Part shown: piece by piece, positions 1 through 11,386 of the stretch
Layout of the letters: each line of letters begins with the position of its first letter
Position numbering within the stretch: position 1 is the stretch's first letter
Source of the DNA: Tubulanus polymorphus
Taxonomy: Eukaryota; Nemertea; Palaeonemertea; Tubulaniformes; Tubulanidae
Direction: 5' to 3'
NCBI RefSeq assembly: GCF_964204645.1
Contig: NC_134026.1
Span: 11,556,450 to 11,620,449 of the forward strand
Length of the DNA stretch: 64,000 bases
Translations under genes and position numbers: made by a program
Notes under the pieces: model-generated
What the model saw: the letters and a program-made list of their open reading frames with translations, nothing else
What the model was told of the DNA's origin: nothing
Databases searched by the model: none

Positions 1-880
1 TTTGATTGTGTGTCCACCTGTTGCGTGTGAACCTAGTTTTTGTAACTCTAATGCTGAAGTTTTAAGAGATCATTAAGCGATTATTTTCGACCTTTCTATA
101 AATCGTCCATCCGTGGTTAAAAAGACTGTTACTTTTCGCAAATTTCGATCTACTAATGTTCCTGATTTCAAGAAAGACCTGGAAACCGACTGTCAAGCAA
201 CAGATATAGACTGTTCTGTGCAGGAATTAGTGATTAATTATAATTCCGCCATCTCAAAGCTTATAGATATGCATGCTCCTTCTCAGACTAAAAAGGTCAC
301 TTTGCATCCACATGCACCTTGGTATACCGATGAACTTCGAACTGCTAAGCAAGAACATCGAAAACGTGAACGACTTTGGAATAAAACTAAACTGACTGTT
401 CATCAACTTATCTACAGAGAACAATGTGCGGTAGTCAACAATCTTTTAAAGCAAGCGAAAAATGACTATTATTCCTCAAAAATTATTGAGTGTGGCAATG
501 ACATGAAAGCTCTTTTTAAGTTATCGAGTAAATTAATGGGGAAATCAGACTGTGCTATTTTTCCAACTCATGCGTGCCCTAAATTTTTGGCTAATCGGTT
601 TAATGAGTTTTATCTGAGTAAGATTGTCAACATGCGTGGCAAACTCAGAGAGTTGTCCTCTGTTAACAATAACCATCTCAGTAATGATGTCCAGTTTTGT
701 GGCAATAGTCTATCGTGCTTTAATCCTTTAACTTGTGATGATGTTCGGAAACTCATCTGCATCCTGTAATCTAGATCCTCTGCCTACGTGGTTGCTAAAA
801 GAATGTATAGATGTTTTGTTACCTTGTGTTACTCGTATAATTAATGTATTTCTTGAAACCGGTGTTGTACCATCTATTTA
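1..880 (+). pseudogene. LINE (CR1/L2/Jockey-like) ORF2, 5' segment: endonuclease end and linker
   Basis: Remnant of a non-LTR retrotransposon ORF2. Around 64-90 the frame reads L-R-D-H-stop-A-I-I-F-D-L, which resembles the terminal D-H motif of AP-type endonucleases; the TAA sits directly after the His. The 113-769 stretch is the endonuclease-to-RT linker, with the family-typical HAPWYTDE and basic RERLWNKTKLTVH. After a frame break near 745 the reading continues with DPLPTWLLKECIDVLLP and VTRIINVF, the conserved lead-in to the RT. The match is then cut at about 880, and the next residues of the same protein appear at 7495, so a 6.6-kb insertion separates the two halves. Assignment rests on family motifs from memory; the exact clade is not resolved. 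Confidence 0.8.
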
Positions 881-988
881 GGGTTTTCTGTTATTTCACA
901 GAAAACCCTATTGATATCCGCGTGATTATTATTAGGGTTTTCTGTTATTTCACAGAAAACCCTATTGATATCCGCGTGATTATTATTA
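881..988 (-). repeat. 54-bp direct duplication containing a hairpin at the 3' end of unit L2
   Basis: Two copies (881 and 935) each contain AGGGTTTTCTG-(about 8 nt)-CAGAAAACCCT, an 11-bp perfect stem, followed by an ATTATT run. A related terminal hairpin ends unit R4 at 62059-62087, so it appears to be a conserved 3' feature of the element family. Confidence 0.75.
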
Positions 989-999
989 TTATTATTTTC

Positions 1000-1990
1000 T
1001 TCCACACTATTTTTACCAAAAGAACATAGGCTTTGTTACCTTACCGCTGTTTCATATACAATCCATATAATATCGTACAGCTCACTGAGATCTACAAATA
1101 GCCCGCGTGTTTTTTCACGAATCATCGTTATAAAAGCGCTGTCGGGCCGTAAACATCGAAAATTTAGCCCCATTCAATGGGGCGACATGTTTTTCGAGGC
1201 GTCATCCCGAAATCAACCCGCAGGCCGACTGTCACTTCGATTATCAATTCAAGTATAAATGAACTAATTTATTGCCGCAGACTTCACATTCAGTCGCGGT
1301 CTTCAAACAGTGATTTTAACAATAGCTCATTTTCCTCATCAAATCATATTACCGATACACTGGAAATTTACTACTTAAGATTTTAAAAGCACTGTCGAGC
1401 CGTTACTACATCGACGTTCCGGGGATCAGCTGCAAGTTTCTCCTCATCATGAGAATCAAATCGAGTACAAATTAATTTATTACTACCAGTGATTTGGCTG
1501 CGGGTTTCAAGGAGTTAGTTTAACAATACCTATTTTTCTTTACCGAATTAACCGTGTATTTACTAAGATAAATCTTTAGTGTACCGGGGAATCGTAGGCC
1601 TAAACTAAACGCGCCGAAGAGATATATCGGAGAAAAGCTGTTATGTCGACGAGGTATCAAAATAAAAAAATATATTACTTTATCCGGCCGCGGGCTTCAA
1701 CCTCTACATCAATACCATCAATACTCTATATTTCCTACAGTACATACCGATCATTGTCAAATGCACAAGGTATTTACTAAATACAAGTATATAACACACT
1801 CCTTTCCGTATGCTGGACTGACACTTGACATTCAGAGTAAGTGTTCGCTGTGGGGGAAAGGAGATCATTCGTTGTGTCGCTTGAAGTGTTTATCGAGTTT
1901 TACGCGACCTTAAGGCTTTAGTATGGTGGCTGATAAGATAAAAACACACGAATATGCAAATGAGGGCGACATTACGACAAAACGACAAAA
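1000..1990 (-). repeat. Conserved 3' body of unit L2 with three diverged subrepeats
   Basis: About 1 kb shared with 5310-6330, 37430-38350 and 57690-58610. Inside are three diverged subrepeats of roughly 250 bp, each ending in a form of acggc(c/t)cgacag(t/c)gcttt. The small ORFs here are not shared between copies as proteins, so I treat the region as non-coding. Confidence 0.65.
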
Positions 1991-2020
1991 CAAATAACGC
2001 GAGAAAACAAGGATTTTGTC

Positions 2021-3530
2021 GCCCGCGACAATTCATTATTTTGGTTTTGTTACACGCGACAATTCAATATTTTGGTTTTATCGCCCGCGACAATTCATTA
2101 GTTTGGTTTTATCGCTTGCGACAATTCATTAGTTTGGTTTTGTCGCCCGCGACAATTCAATATTTTGGTTTTGTCGCCCGCGAAAATTCAATATTTTAGT
2201 TTTATCGCCCACGACAATTCATTACTTTGGTTTTATCGCCAGCGATGATTCATTATTTTGGTTTTGTCGCCCGCGACAATTCTTCTTTTGGGTTTTTTCG
2301 CCCGCGACAATTCATTATTTTGGTTTTATATTTTGTTTTTGTCGCCCGAGACAATTTTCTTTTTTGGTTTAATTTCAATATTTTGGTTTAATCGCCCGCG
2401 ATAATTCATTATTTTGGTCTTGTCGCCTGAGACAATTATTTTGGTTTTATCGGCCGTGACAATTCATTATTACGGTTTTATCGGCCGCGACAATTCATTA
2501 TTACGGTTTTATCACATGCGACAATTCATTATTTTGGTTTTGTCGCCCGCGACAATTCACCATTTTGGTTTTGTCGCCCGCAACAATTCACCATTTTGGT
2601 TTTATCGCCTGGATAATTCACCATTTTGGTTTTGTCGCCCGCGACAATTCATTATTTTTGTTTTGTCGCCCCGACAATTCTATTTTTGGTTTTGTCGCCC
2701 GCGACGATTCATTAGTTTGGTTTTGTCGCCCACGACAATTCAATATTTTGGTTTTATCGCCCACGACAATTCATTACTTTGGTTTTATCTCCAGCGACAA
2801 TTTATTATTTTGGTTTTGTCGCCCGCCACAATTCTTCTTTTTGGTTTTGACGCCCGCGACAATTCAATATTTTGGTTTTATCGCCCGCGACAATTCATTA
2901 TTTTGGTTTTATCGCTTGCGACCACTCATTAGTTTGGTTTTGTCGCCCGCGACAATTCAATATTTTGGTTTTGTCGCCCGCGAAAATTCATTATTTTGGT
3001 TTTATAGCCCACAACAATTCATTACTTTGGTTTTATCGCCAGCGACGATTCATTATTTTGGTTTTGTCGCCCGGGACAATTCTTCTTTTTGGTTTTGTGG
3101 CCCGGGACAATTCATTATATTGGTTTTATATTTTGTTTTTGTCGCCCGCGACAATTTTCTTTTTTGGTTTTGTGGCCCGGGACAATTCATTATATTGGTT
3201 TTATATTTTGTTTTTGTCGCCCGCGACAATTTTCTTTTTTGGTTTTGTCGCCCGCGACAATTCATTATTTTGGTTTTATTGGCCGCGACAATTCATTATT
3301 TTGGTTTTATCGCCCGCGACAATTCATTATTTTGGTTTTATCGCCCGCGACAATTCATTATTTTGGTTTTGTCGCCCGCGACAATTCACCATTTTGGTTT
3401 TGTCGCCTGGATAATTCACCATTTTGGTTTTGTCGCCCGTGACAATTCATTATTTTGGTTTTGTCGCCCGCGACAATTCAATATTTTGGTTTTATCGCCC
3501 GGGACAATTCATTATTTTGGTTTTGTCGCC
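2021..3530 (+). repeat. 31-bp minisatellite, long block
   Basis: About 48 head-to-tail copies of a 31-bp unit whose core is TTTTGTCGCCCGCGACAATT followed by CATTATTTTGG. Each unit holds a small inverted repeat (GTCGC-CC-GCGAC). Units vary by substitution and by occasional half-units. The consensus has no stop codon in any plus-strand frame, and 31 is not a multiple of 3, so the array is open in three frames over hundreds of codons. These are by-products of the repeat. Confidence 0.95.
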
Positions 3531-4684
3531 TGAAGAAAATTTTGAAGACGCTTTGATCAATTACCTTGATCTTTCCTTTATATTTGAATCTACCAAAGGC
3601 CCATCAGCATAAGAAAATTGGGTCGATCTGACTCAAGATGGCCGTCCTATGACCTTTTTAGTGCCCAAAAATGTCAATTTTGGCCAGAATTCTAGGTCCT
3701 GTAGCTTCCTACTGGTTTGCCATTTCTCATTGCAATTGCTGATGCATATTCTTTAGAGAGGGATGTTTTATACTTGGGACAGGTATTTTTGATCAGCCAA
3801 TTATGACGCAATTGGCGGCCATCTTGGTGTCATCAGTACTCATTCGTAGGTGGGAAAAAGTTTTTCCACAATTAATTGATACCTAAGCATATTGTGTTAC
3901 TATATTCAATTGGAAAGTTGTAGCCCATAACGTGTTCTATGATTTTGGTGAGTTTCAAGGTCATTGGTTTTTGTATGTGGCCATCAGGGGGCGTTGAATA
4001 ATACAATAACTTAGTATCGCTATATTATATTTGTACCAAGGCATATATTGTTACCATGATCAATGGCAAAGTTGTAGTTCATGACATCGTCTATGATTGT
4101 GGTGAGTTTTTAAGGACATTAGTTATTCCATATAGTCACCAGGGGGCGTTGAATAGTAGAAAAGCTTAGTTTTTCCTTATTAGATTGGTACCTAGGCATA
4201 GTTTGTTACCATGATCCATTGCAAAGTTGTAGTTCATGACATCGTCTATGATTGTGGTGAGTTTTTAAGGACATTAGTTATTCCATATAGTCACCAGGGG
4301 GCGCTGAATAGTAGAATGGCTTAGTATTTCCTTATGAGATTGGTACCTAGGCATATTTTGTTACTATTATCAATTGCAAAGTTGTATTTCATGACATGTA
4401 CTACGATTGTGGTGAGTTTTAAGGTCATTGGGTTTTGCATATGGTCACCAAGGGGCGTTGAATAGTAGAATAACTTAGTATTTCCATATTAAATTGGTAA
4501 CGAGGCATATTTTGTTATCACAATCAATTACAAAATCATAGCTGCTCACATGTTCTATGATTGTGGTGGGTTTCAAGGTCATCGGTTTTTGTATATGGTC
4601 ACTAGAGGGCGTTATGTATTGAAATTGTTAGATTGTTGAGCATTTGAAACGACTGCCCAAGTGAGCATGGTGTCCCTGGACCCC
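3531..4684 (+). repeat. 1.15-kb module with tandem 130-bp subrepeats
   Basis: Flanked on both sides by the 31-bp minisatellite. From about 3950 to 4640 it holds about five diverged copies of a 130-bp subunit, each including a form of 'gtcaccagggggcgttgaat' and 'ggtacctaggcata'. The whole module recurs inverted at 62805-63960. No plausible coding region. Confidence 0.85.
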
Positions 4685-4925
4685 TAGTTTGGTTTTGTCG
4701 CCCGCGACAATTCATTATTTTGGTTTTGTCGGACGCAACAATTCAATAGTTTGTTTTTGTCGTCCGTGACAATTCATTATTTTGGTTTTGTCACACGCGA
4801 CAATTCAATATTTTGGTTTTATCGCCCGCGACAATTCATTATTTTGGTTTTATCCCTTGCGACAATTCATTATTTTGGTTTTGTCGGCCGCGACAATTCA
4901 TTATTTTTGTTTTGTCGCCCGTGGT
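4685..4925 (+). repeat. 31-bp minisatellite, short block
   Basis: About seven copies of the same 31-bp unit as 2021-3530, on the other side of the 1.15-kb module. The RT-derived fragment of unit L2 begins immediately beyond it. Confidence 0.9.
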
Positions 4926-4929
4926 TTTG

Positions 4930-5285
4930 TCGAAACATTAAGTTTTTGGTCGAACAGTGTGTTAAGGTTGTTTTGGAAATTTATTCGGTCTGGTATATTT
5001 TGGATTACTGTGTATGTCATTTGTCAGGACATTAAACAGAAGACGACTTAGGATACTACCTTGCGTGACTCCACTAGTTAGACCGTCTCACTCCAAGATG
5101 AGGCGTTCCGTTGATTTCGGTTACAAGTTTCCGTTCAGAGATAACTGCTGTGCCATTTGAGCGACCTATCATTGATACTGTTTCCTAATATCCTGTTCAG
5201 TAATGGCTGATGTTGAGCCTTATCAAATGCTTTGTTGAAATCCACTGTTGAACAGGATTCTAAGACTGTGCAGAAAACCCGTTAT
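4930..5285 (-). pseudogene. Captured reverse-transcriptase fragment in unit L2
   Basis: On the minus strand this ~350-bp stretch carries traces of a LINE-type RT with several frame breaks: a form of VDFNKAFDK, then WLSSYLS, then GVTQGSIL and LFNVLTNDIHSN. These recall the RT segments around the catalytic Asp and the G(V/I)PQGS loop. It is repeated in every full composite unit (7157-7445, 36245-36560, 55770-56110, 62115-62460), so it is part of the element. Not translatable as it stands. Confidence 0.65.
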
Positions 5286-6349
5286 CGCTGCTTTGCAGCT
5301 ATATTTATTATTATTTTCTTCCACACTATTTTTACCAAAAGAACATAGGCTTTGTTACCTTACCGCTGTTTCATATACAATCCATATAATATCGTTCAGC
5401 TCACTGAGATCTACATCTCTAGCCCGCGTGTTTTTTCACGAATCATCGTTACAAAAGCGCTGTCGGGCCGTAAAAATCGAAAATTTAGCCCCATTCAATG
5501 GGGCGACATGTTTTTCGAGTCGTCATCCCGAAATCGACCCGCAAGCCGACTGTCACTTCGATTATCAATTCAAGTATAAATGAACTAATTTATTGCCGCA
5601 GACTTCACATTCAGTCGCGGTCTTCAAACAGTGATTTTAACAATAGCCCATTTTCTCATCAAATCATATTACCGATACACTGGAAATTTACTACTTTAGA
5701 TTTTAAAAGCACTGTCGAGCCGTAAACATCGACGAATCGACGTGTGTTACTTCATCGACGTTCCGGGGATGAGCTGCCAGTTTCTCCTCATCATGAGAAT
5801 CAAATCGAGTACAAATTAATTTATTACTACCAGTGATTTGGCTGCGGGTTTCAAGGAGTTAGTTTAACAATACCTATTCTTCTTTACCGAATTAACCGTG
5901 TATTTACTGAGATAAATCTTTAGTGTACCGGGGAATCGTAGGCCTAAACTAAACAGGCCGAAGAGATATGGCGGAGAAAAGCTGTTATGTCGACGAGGTA
6001 TCAAAATAAAAGAATATATAACTTTATTCGGCCGCGGGCTTCAACCATTTATCAATACTCTATATTTCCTACAGTACATACCGATCATTGTCAAACGCAC
6101 AAGGTATTTACTAAATACAAGTATATTAACACACTCCTATCCGTATGCTGGACTCACACTTGACATTCGGAGTAAGCGTTCGCTGTGGGGGAAAGGAGAT
6201 CGTTGGCTGTGTCGCTTGAAGTGTTTATCGAGTTTTACGCGACCTTAAGGCTATAGTATGGTGGCTGATAAGATAAAAAAACACGAATATGCAAATGAGG
6301 GCGACATTACGACAAAACGACAAAACTAAAATAACGCGAGAAAACAATG

Positions 6350-7155
6350 ATTTTGATTTTGTCGCCCGCGACAATTCATTATTTTGGTTTTGTCGCCTGC
6401 GACAATTCATTACTTTGGTTTTATCTCCAGCGACAATTCATTATTTTGGTTTTATCGCTTGCGACAATTCATTATTTTGGTTTTGTCGCCCGCGAAAATT
6501 CAATATTTTGGTTTTATCGCCTGCGACAATTCAATATTTTGGTTTTATCGCCCGCGACAATTCACCATTTTGGTTTTGTCGCCCCGACAATTCTATTTTT
6601 GGTTTTATCGCCCGCGACAATTCATTAGTTTGGTTTTGTCGCCCGCGACAATTCAATATTTTGGTTTTGTCGCCCGCGACAATTCATTATTTTGGTTGTA
6701 TATTTTGTTTTTGTCGAACGCGACAATTTTTTTTTGGTTTTGTCGCCCGCGACAATTCAATATTTTGGTTTTATCGCCTGCGACAATTCAATATTTTGGT
6801 TTTGTCACCAGCGACAATTCATTATTTTGGTTTTATCGCCCGCGACAATTCATTATTTTGGTTTTATCGCCCGCGACAATTCATTATTTTGGTTTTGTCG
6901 CCCGTGACAATTCACCATTTTGGTTTTGTCGCCTGGACAATTCACCATTTTGGTTTTGTCGCCCGCGACAATTCATTATTTTTGTTTTGTTGCCCCCCAA
7001 TTCTTTTTTTGGTTTTGTCGCCCGCGACAATTCATTACTTTGGTTTTATCTCCAGCGACAATTCATTATTTTGGTTTTGTCACCCGTGACAATTCTTCTT
7101 TTGGTTTTGTCACCCGCGACAATTCATAATTTTGGTTTTGTCGCCCGTGGTTTTG
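6350..7155 (+). repeat. 31-bp minisatellite in unit L1
   Basis: About 26 copies of the unit described at 2021-3530, with the same internal GTCGC/GCGAC inverted repeat. The long overlapping ORFs here (for example 6289-7220) come from the stop-free repeat. Confidence 0.95.
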
Positions 7156-7156
7156 T

Positions 7157-7445
7157 CGGATTACTTTTTTGGATTACTGTGTATGTCATTTGTCAGGACA
7201 TTAAACAGAAGACGACTTAGGATACTACCTTGCGTGACTCCACTAGTTAGACCGTCTCATTCCAAGATGAGGCGTTCCGTTGATTTCGGTTACAAGTTTC
7301 CATTCAGAGATAACTGCTGTGCCATTTGGGCGACCTATCATTGATACTGTTTCCTAATAGCCTGTTCAGTAATGGCTGATGTTGAGCCTTATCAAATGCT
7401 TTGTTGAAATCCACCGTTGAACAGGATTCTAAGACTGTGCAGAAA
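7157..7445 (-). pseudogene. Captured reverse-transcriptase fragment in unit L1
   Basis: Same fragment as 4930-5285, nearly collinear, with a form of FNKAFDK and LFNVLTNDIHS on the minus strand. Its presence right behind the 5' hairpin is constant between units. Confidence 0.6.
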
Positions 7446-7469
7446 ACCCGTTATCGCTGCTTTGCAGCT

Positions 7470-9013
7470 ATATTTCATATTTATTTTTATATTAAGATGG
7501 CCAATGTCTGTCCACTTTTAAAGAAACCTAGTTTGAACAAAGAGGACCTTAAGAATTACCGTCCTGTTTCCAACTTACCTTTCCTATCTAATGTACTGGA
7601 AAAAGCTGTTGAATCTCAGTTAGATCATCACCTTACTCAACATGATTTAGGTGATAAGTTTCAATCTGCTTATAAACCCTTACACTCTACAGAGACTGCT
7701 CTCTTAAAGATTCATTCTGATATTACAGTAGCCCTAGATGACGGCAATGTAGTCTTACTTTTAATGCTTGACATGTTGTCAGCAATTGATCGTAATGTAC
7801 TTTTAGATAGGTTGAATTTTTCTTATGGTATTTCTGATATTGCGCTGTCTTGGTTACGGTCGTACCTCTCAGATAGAACCCAGCGTGTATTAGTTAACGA
7901 TCATCCATCTATTGAGAAAGTGGTTGAGTTTGGCATTCCTCAAGGTTCTGTTCTAGGACCTAAATTATTTTGTTTAAACACAGGCCCGATTGGAGATATT
8001 TTTAAAAAACATGACTTGATGTATCATTTATATGCTGACGACTCTCAGGACTATGTTGTTGTGAAGCCTAAGCTTGAAAACAATGATCTTGGTATCGTGA
8101 AACTTCAAGACTGCTTACGTTATTTAAAACCATGGCTTGTTAGCAGTGGCCTTATGCAAAATGATTATAAAACTGAATTTTCTGTGTTTTGTCCTCCGGC
8201 AATGACCTATCTTTGCAAAGATCTGTCATTACAGGTAGGAGCTTGCAGTGTCATTATTTCTGATAACATTCGAAATCTAAATGCGTAATTTTTGACCGGA
8301 ACCTTACAATGGAAAAGCATGTTCTAAAAATTTATAAAACCTGTCATTTTCATTTAAGAAATTTATAGTAGAATTAGGAGATTTTTAACAGAGGATGCTT
8401 GTAGAGCCCTACTCCAGGCAACTGTTATATCTAGGCTAGATTATGCTAACTCTCTTTTATATATCCATTCTGATCTGCTATGTAAATTACAGAGAGTTCA
8501 AAATGCTGCTGCCAGAATTATTTCAATGGAAAGTAAAAGGAACCACATTACTCCTGTTCTAGCCAAACTTCACTGGCTTCCAGTTCATTTTAGAATTGAA
8601 TATAAAATTTTGTTGTATGTATATAAAGCTTTGAATGACAGTGCACCGGAGTATATAAAATTCAATGGTATCTGTCTATGTTCCAGCACATAATTTACGG
8701 TCAACTAATCAATTTTTACTTGATGTACCTCGTTTTAGAACTAAGCGCTATGGTTTACGTTCTTTTACTTGCACTGCACCAGTTTTGTGGAATGCTTTAC
8801 CCATCCACATCAGATCTGCCAAATCACTACAATGTTTCAAAACTCATCTTAAAACTGAACTTTTCACCAGACATTTTAACTAAATTCTTCATGTGAATGT
8901 TTTAAATGTTTTGTAAGATGTTTTTAGCTTAATGTTTTTATTTGTAAAGCGCTTTAGAGCCTTTTTTGGATTAAGGCGCTATATAAATATTGTATAATAA
9001 TAATAATAATAAT
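7470..9013 (+). pseudogene. LINE (CR1/L2/Jockey-like) ORF2, reverse transcriptase and 3' end
   Basis: Continuation of the LINE begun at 1-880. The ORF 7401-8288 becomes LINE sequence at about 7495 and shows CPLLKKPSLNKEDLKNYRPV, a damaged catalytic-Asp region (LDMLSAIDRNVLLDRL), GIPQGSVLGP and YADD. A frame break follows near 8285; reading then continues through ACRALLQATVISRLDYAN, RVQNAAARII and LHWLPV, and ends with the family-typical C-terminus (8665-8883: RYGLRSFTCTAPVLWNALP). The 3' UTR ends in gcgctatataaat and an (ATA)n run at about 8990-9013, as expected for this superfamily. Inactive: two or more frame breaks and a 6.6-kb insertion. Confidence 0.85.
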
Positions 9014-9014
9014 A

Positions 9015-9574
9015 CCCAATTGCTGAACCGGGTTGGAATTCCTCAAGATTTGAAATCTAGAAATCTTGCTGTAGGTGAAAGAAACACTTGCCTTCAGAAA
9101 AGAAAATACTCTTGTGACGAGTTGGAAAGATAAGTGCGTTGTTACAATGATAAGCAGTTATTACAAGGGCGATTCGTTCGTTGAGAAAAGAACTTTGAAC
9201 TTGAAGTTTGCATTACCAACGCGTTTATATTGTACAAAATAACAAGGCCTGTTGATGAACAGAATCGGTGTATTTTGGTGAAATTTTGTGGATCATTGGT
9301 TAGGGCCCTTGTTGATCGAGCGAGACATCCAACACCTGAAATAAGGAAGGGAAGACCAAGGGAAGGACCACCACTTCCGCCATTGGATCAGCAGTATCAC
9401 GAACTAAAACTAGGAGAAGATAGATTTTGGAAAAGAGACTGCAAAAATTGTAGCAATCGTGCTGAAGGAAATCGCCGTGGAACCAAATATTTCTGCAATA
9501 CGTTTGGAGATAAGCCTGCGCTCCATCCGACGCCGTGTTTTCATAAATACCATTCACAGAATAATTACAAATAA
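9015..9574 (+). pseudogene. piggyBac-like transposase, C-terminal remnant
   Basis: The first part reads NRVGIPQDLKSRNLAVGER, a piggyBac-type stretch, then breaks. Frame 9230-9574 resumes with the ITNAFILYK region and ends in a Cys/His-rich tail, C-K-N-C ... K-Y-F-C ... P-C-F-H-K-Y-H, matching the C-terminal zinc-binding domain of piggyBac transposases. The DDD catalytic core is absent. It starts immediately after the LINE tail. Confidence 0.7.
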
Positions 9575-10305
9575 TTCAAGCTGTGTGAACTTTTGAGCAA
9601 TAGAAACCAACAGTTACTTCATTTGAAAAACTTGTTCATTTTTTATTTTTTTGACGATTTGGACCCTGGCCCAAAAATTTAACCCCTACCTATTTGAACC
9701 TAGCCCCCCCCGCCCAATTCAGATGCCCCAGTGATCACTAGACCCCTCAATTTATAAAAAAACGAGAATAATATAATATCTGTGATGGTTCTGTGGGTCT
9801 TATCAGAATAGAATCTCTTTCCTTATAATATCTTATTAAAAGCTGAAATTTTTCAAAAAATCATGAATTTTGATATATCGGATTTTGGACCCCCTTTCTA
9901 TCAAATCTTGTCAAGACCTTATGGACCATACTTTTTTCATAGCCAATAGGTATATCTACCTATATATAGGGACAAATATTCATTCTGGGGACATTTTCTA
10001 TTATTCAAAATGACTTATTTCTCATTTTTTGCATAATTTTCACCAATTTCGTCAATTTGGGGGTCCTTCTTGACCCCCCTGGACAGATGATATGAATGAA
10101 ACTCAAACTAGCAGGAGTTTTACAAACTAGAAGGACCTACTATTGATGTCCAACCATTTATTTGCTCTTCCCTTATCCAATTACTGTGCTACAGCACTTA
10201 CAAAACCCATAATAGACCCAAAATTAAATCAAATCACTTCAGACGTTTTTTTTTTTAAAAAGTCGATACTGAAAGGGCTCTAGATATATAGGACATTTTT
10301 ATGGT
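9575..10305. other. No feature recognised
   Basis: AT-rich sequence with no long ORF and no clear repeat. Several runs read as 'gacccccct' or 'acccctacc', but nothing I can assign. Confidence 0.5.
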
Positions 10306-11386
10306 AGGAAAATGACACCAAAAACTCTGGTTTCGGTTGAGCAATTTTGATGCCAGGGCCTTTGTTGTGAACCAGCGAAGCATGAAGCCAAGGCATTTGT
10401 CTTAGATGAATTATTCAAGCGTGAACGGGATTAAAATTATCATTTAACGTAATGATTCATGTAGCCATAACAGATCAAGGGTTTTTTACTTGAGTCATTT
10501 TGAACTATCTGGGCTAGAGGAAAGATGGCAAGACCTCAGTACTCCATCATTCATGGTTCTAAACTACAACCGAACGGAAAACCTGATGGAGACACTCCGA
10601 TTGTTTCATGAACGGTATCCAGAACCATGGCAACAAAAGTACAGTGTTCCGACACTATGTTAAATATCAGACCCATGGCACCAGCTTTCACCGAAACAAG
10701 GGCAATTCTGGGCGACCTCGAACTGTCTCAAAACGGAGGAAGCAATTGCAGAATTTCGAGAAGCCGTAATCAGGGATCCCTACCAGAGCAAGCGACGAAA
10801 CAACTTAGGTGTGACAGAAACGTCATTCACTCGTTTGATTAAGGAAATCAGATTTCATCCTTACAAGATGCAAATAAGACATGGATTGAGCCCACAGATC
10901 CACCAAGGAGAGTTGCCTACTGCATGGTTTGGAGAACTACCTAGGGACATGATAATACATGCCATGGCGGACATGTACAGGCGAGCTGAAGTTTGTATTC
11001 GAGTGGAAGGTCATCAAATTGAAGGACGTATCTGAGAGCAGCTAGAAATCAGGATAATGTGATGATACTCTTCATGCACAAGGCAACAGGGAAATGGATG
11101 TACATGTTCTGTTAAGTTTTTGATTATGTTTAGTTGAGTGCTTGCTAAATCAGCAACGGAAAAGCTAAATTGTGTCATACTTTCCTGCATAATTTAAAGT
11201 TTGAAAATAAAGCGTATTATTTTATTCCGGTACGATTATCTGTTTGTCAACTGTGTGTGGAAATCCTTGTGGAGTAGAAATTGAGTTCAAATTCCATTCA
11301 ATAGAGGCTCTGACTGGTTCACAACAATGGCCCTGGAATCAAAATAACTTGAGCGAATCGAGAGTTATTGGTGTCATTATCCTTCG
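10306..11386 (+). mobile_element. 1.08-kb DNA transposon with ~70-bp imperfect TIRs
   Basis: Left TIR 10306-10375 (AATGACACCAA ... CCAGGGCC ... TTGTTGTGAACCAG) is the imperfect reverse complement of 11314-11386. Between them lies a broken transposase of IS630/Tc1-like character. The catalytic core is missing, so this is probably an internally deleted copy. I could not fix a target-site duplication by eye. Confidence 0.7.
10540..11035 (+). pseudogene. IS630/Tc1-like transposase remnant (HTH region plus C-terminal scrap)
   Basis: Across two frames I read S-G-R-P-R-T-V-S-K followed by TEEAIAEFREAV, then GVTETSFTRLIKEIRFHPYK, the usual bipartite helix-turn-helix of DUF4817/IS630-type transposases. 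This is followed directly by MIIHAMADMYRRAEVCI, which resembles the C-terminal end of the same proteins. The DDE core between these is deleted. At least one frame break near 10735. Confidence 0.6.

Larger units (their letters stand above)
881..5300 (-). mobile_element. Composite tandem unit L2 (5' hairpin at 5300, AAT tail near 990)
   Basis: Read on the minus strand the unit starts at 5300 with AGCTGCAAAGCAGCGATAAC, then GGGTTTTCTGC. It continues through an RT-derived fragment, a short minisatellite block, a 1.15-kb module, a long minisatellite block, three diverged subrepeats of about 250 bp (2000 to 1050), an AAT-rich tail and a terminal hairpin. It lies head-to-tail behind unit L1 inside the LINE. 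The class is unknown. Conserved ends, variable tandem cores, captured coding sequence and head-to-tail order recall non-autonomous rolling-circle elements, but no Rep/helicase is seen. Confidence 0.65.
5301..7469 (-). mobile_element. Composite tandem unit L1
   Basis: Minus-strand unit starting at 7469 with the AGCTGCAAAGCAGC hairpin and ending at the AAT-rich run near 5301, directly abutting the start of unit L2. Order along the unit: hairpin, RT fragment (7445-7157), 31-bp minisatellite (7155-6350), conserved 3' body (6330-5310). It lacks the 1.15-kb module found in L2, which shows that the interior is modular. Confidence 0.65.

Noticed and set aside
2021-3530. Regular short repeats resembling a CRISPR array
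   Set aside because: Units are contiguous without unique spacers, the context is eukaryotic transposons, and the repeats are a minisatellite.
2414-3533. Overlapping plus ORFs of 172-322 aa with periodic FGFVARDNS-like sequence
   Set aside because: They come from a 31-bp repeat with no stop in any plus frame; three frames are open at once and the unit length is not a multiple of three.
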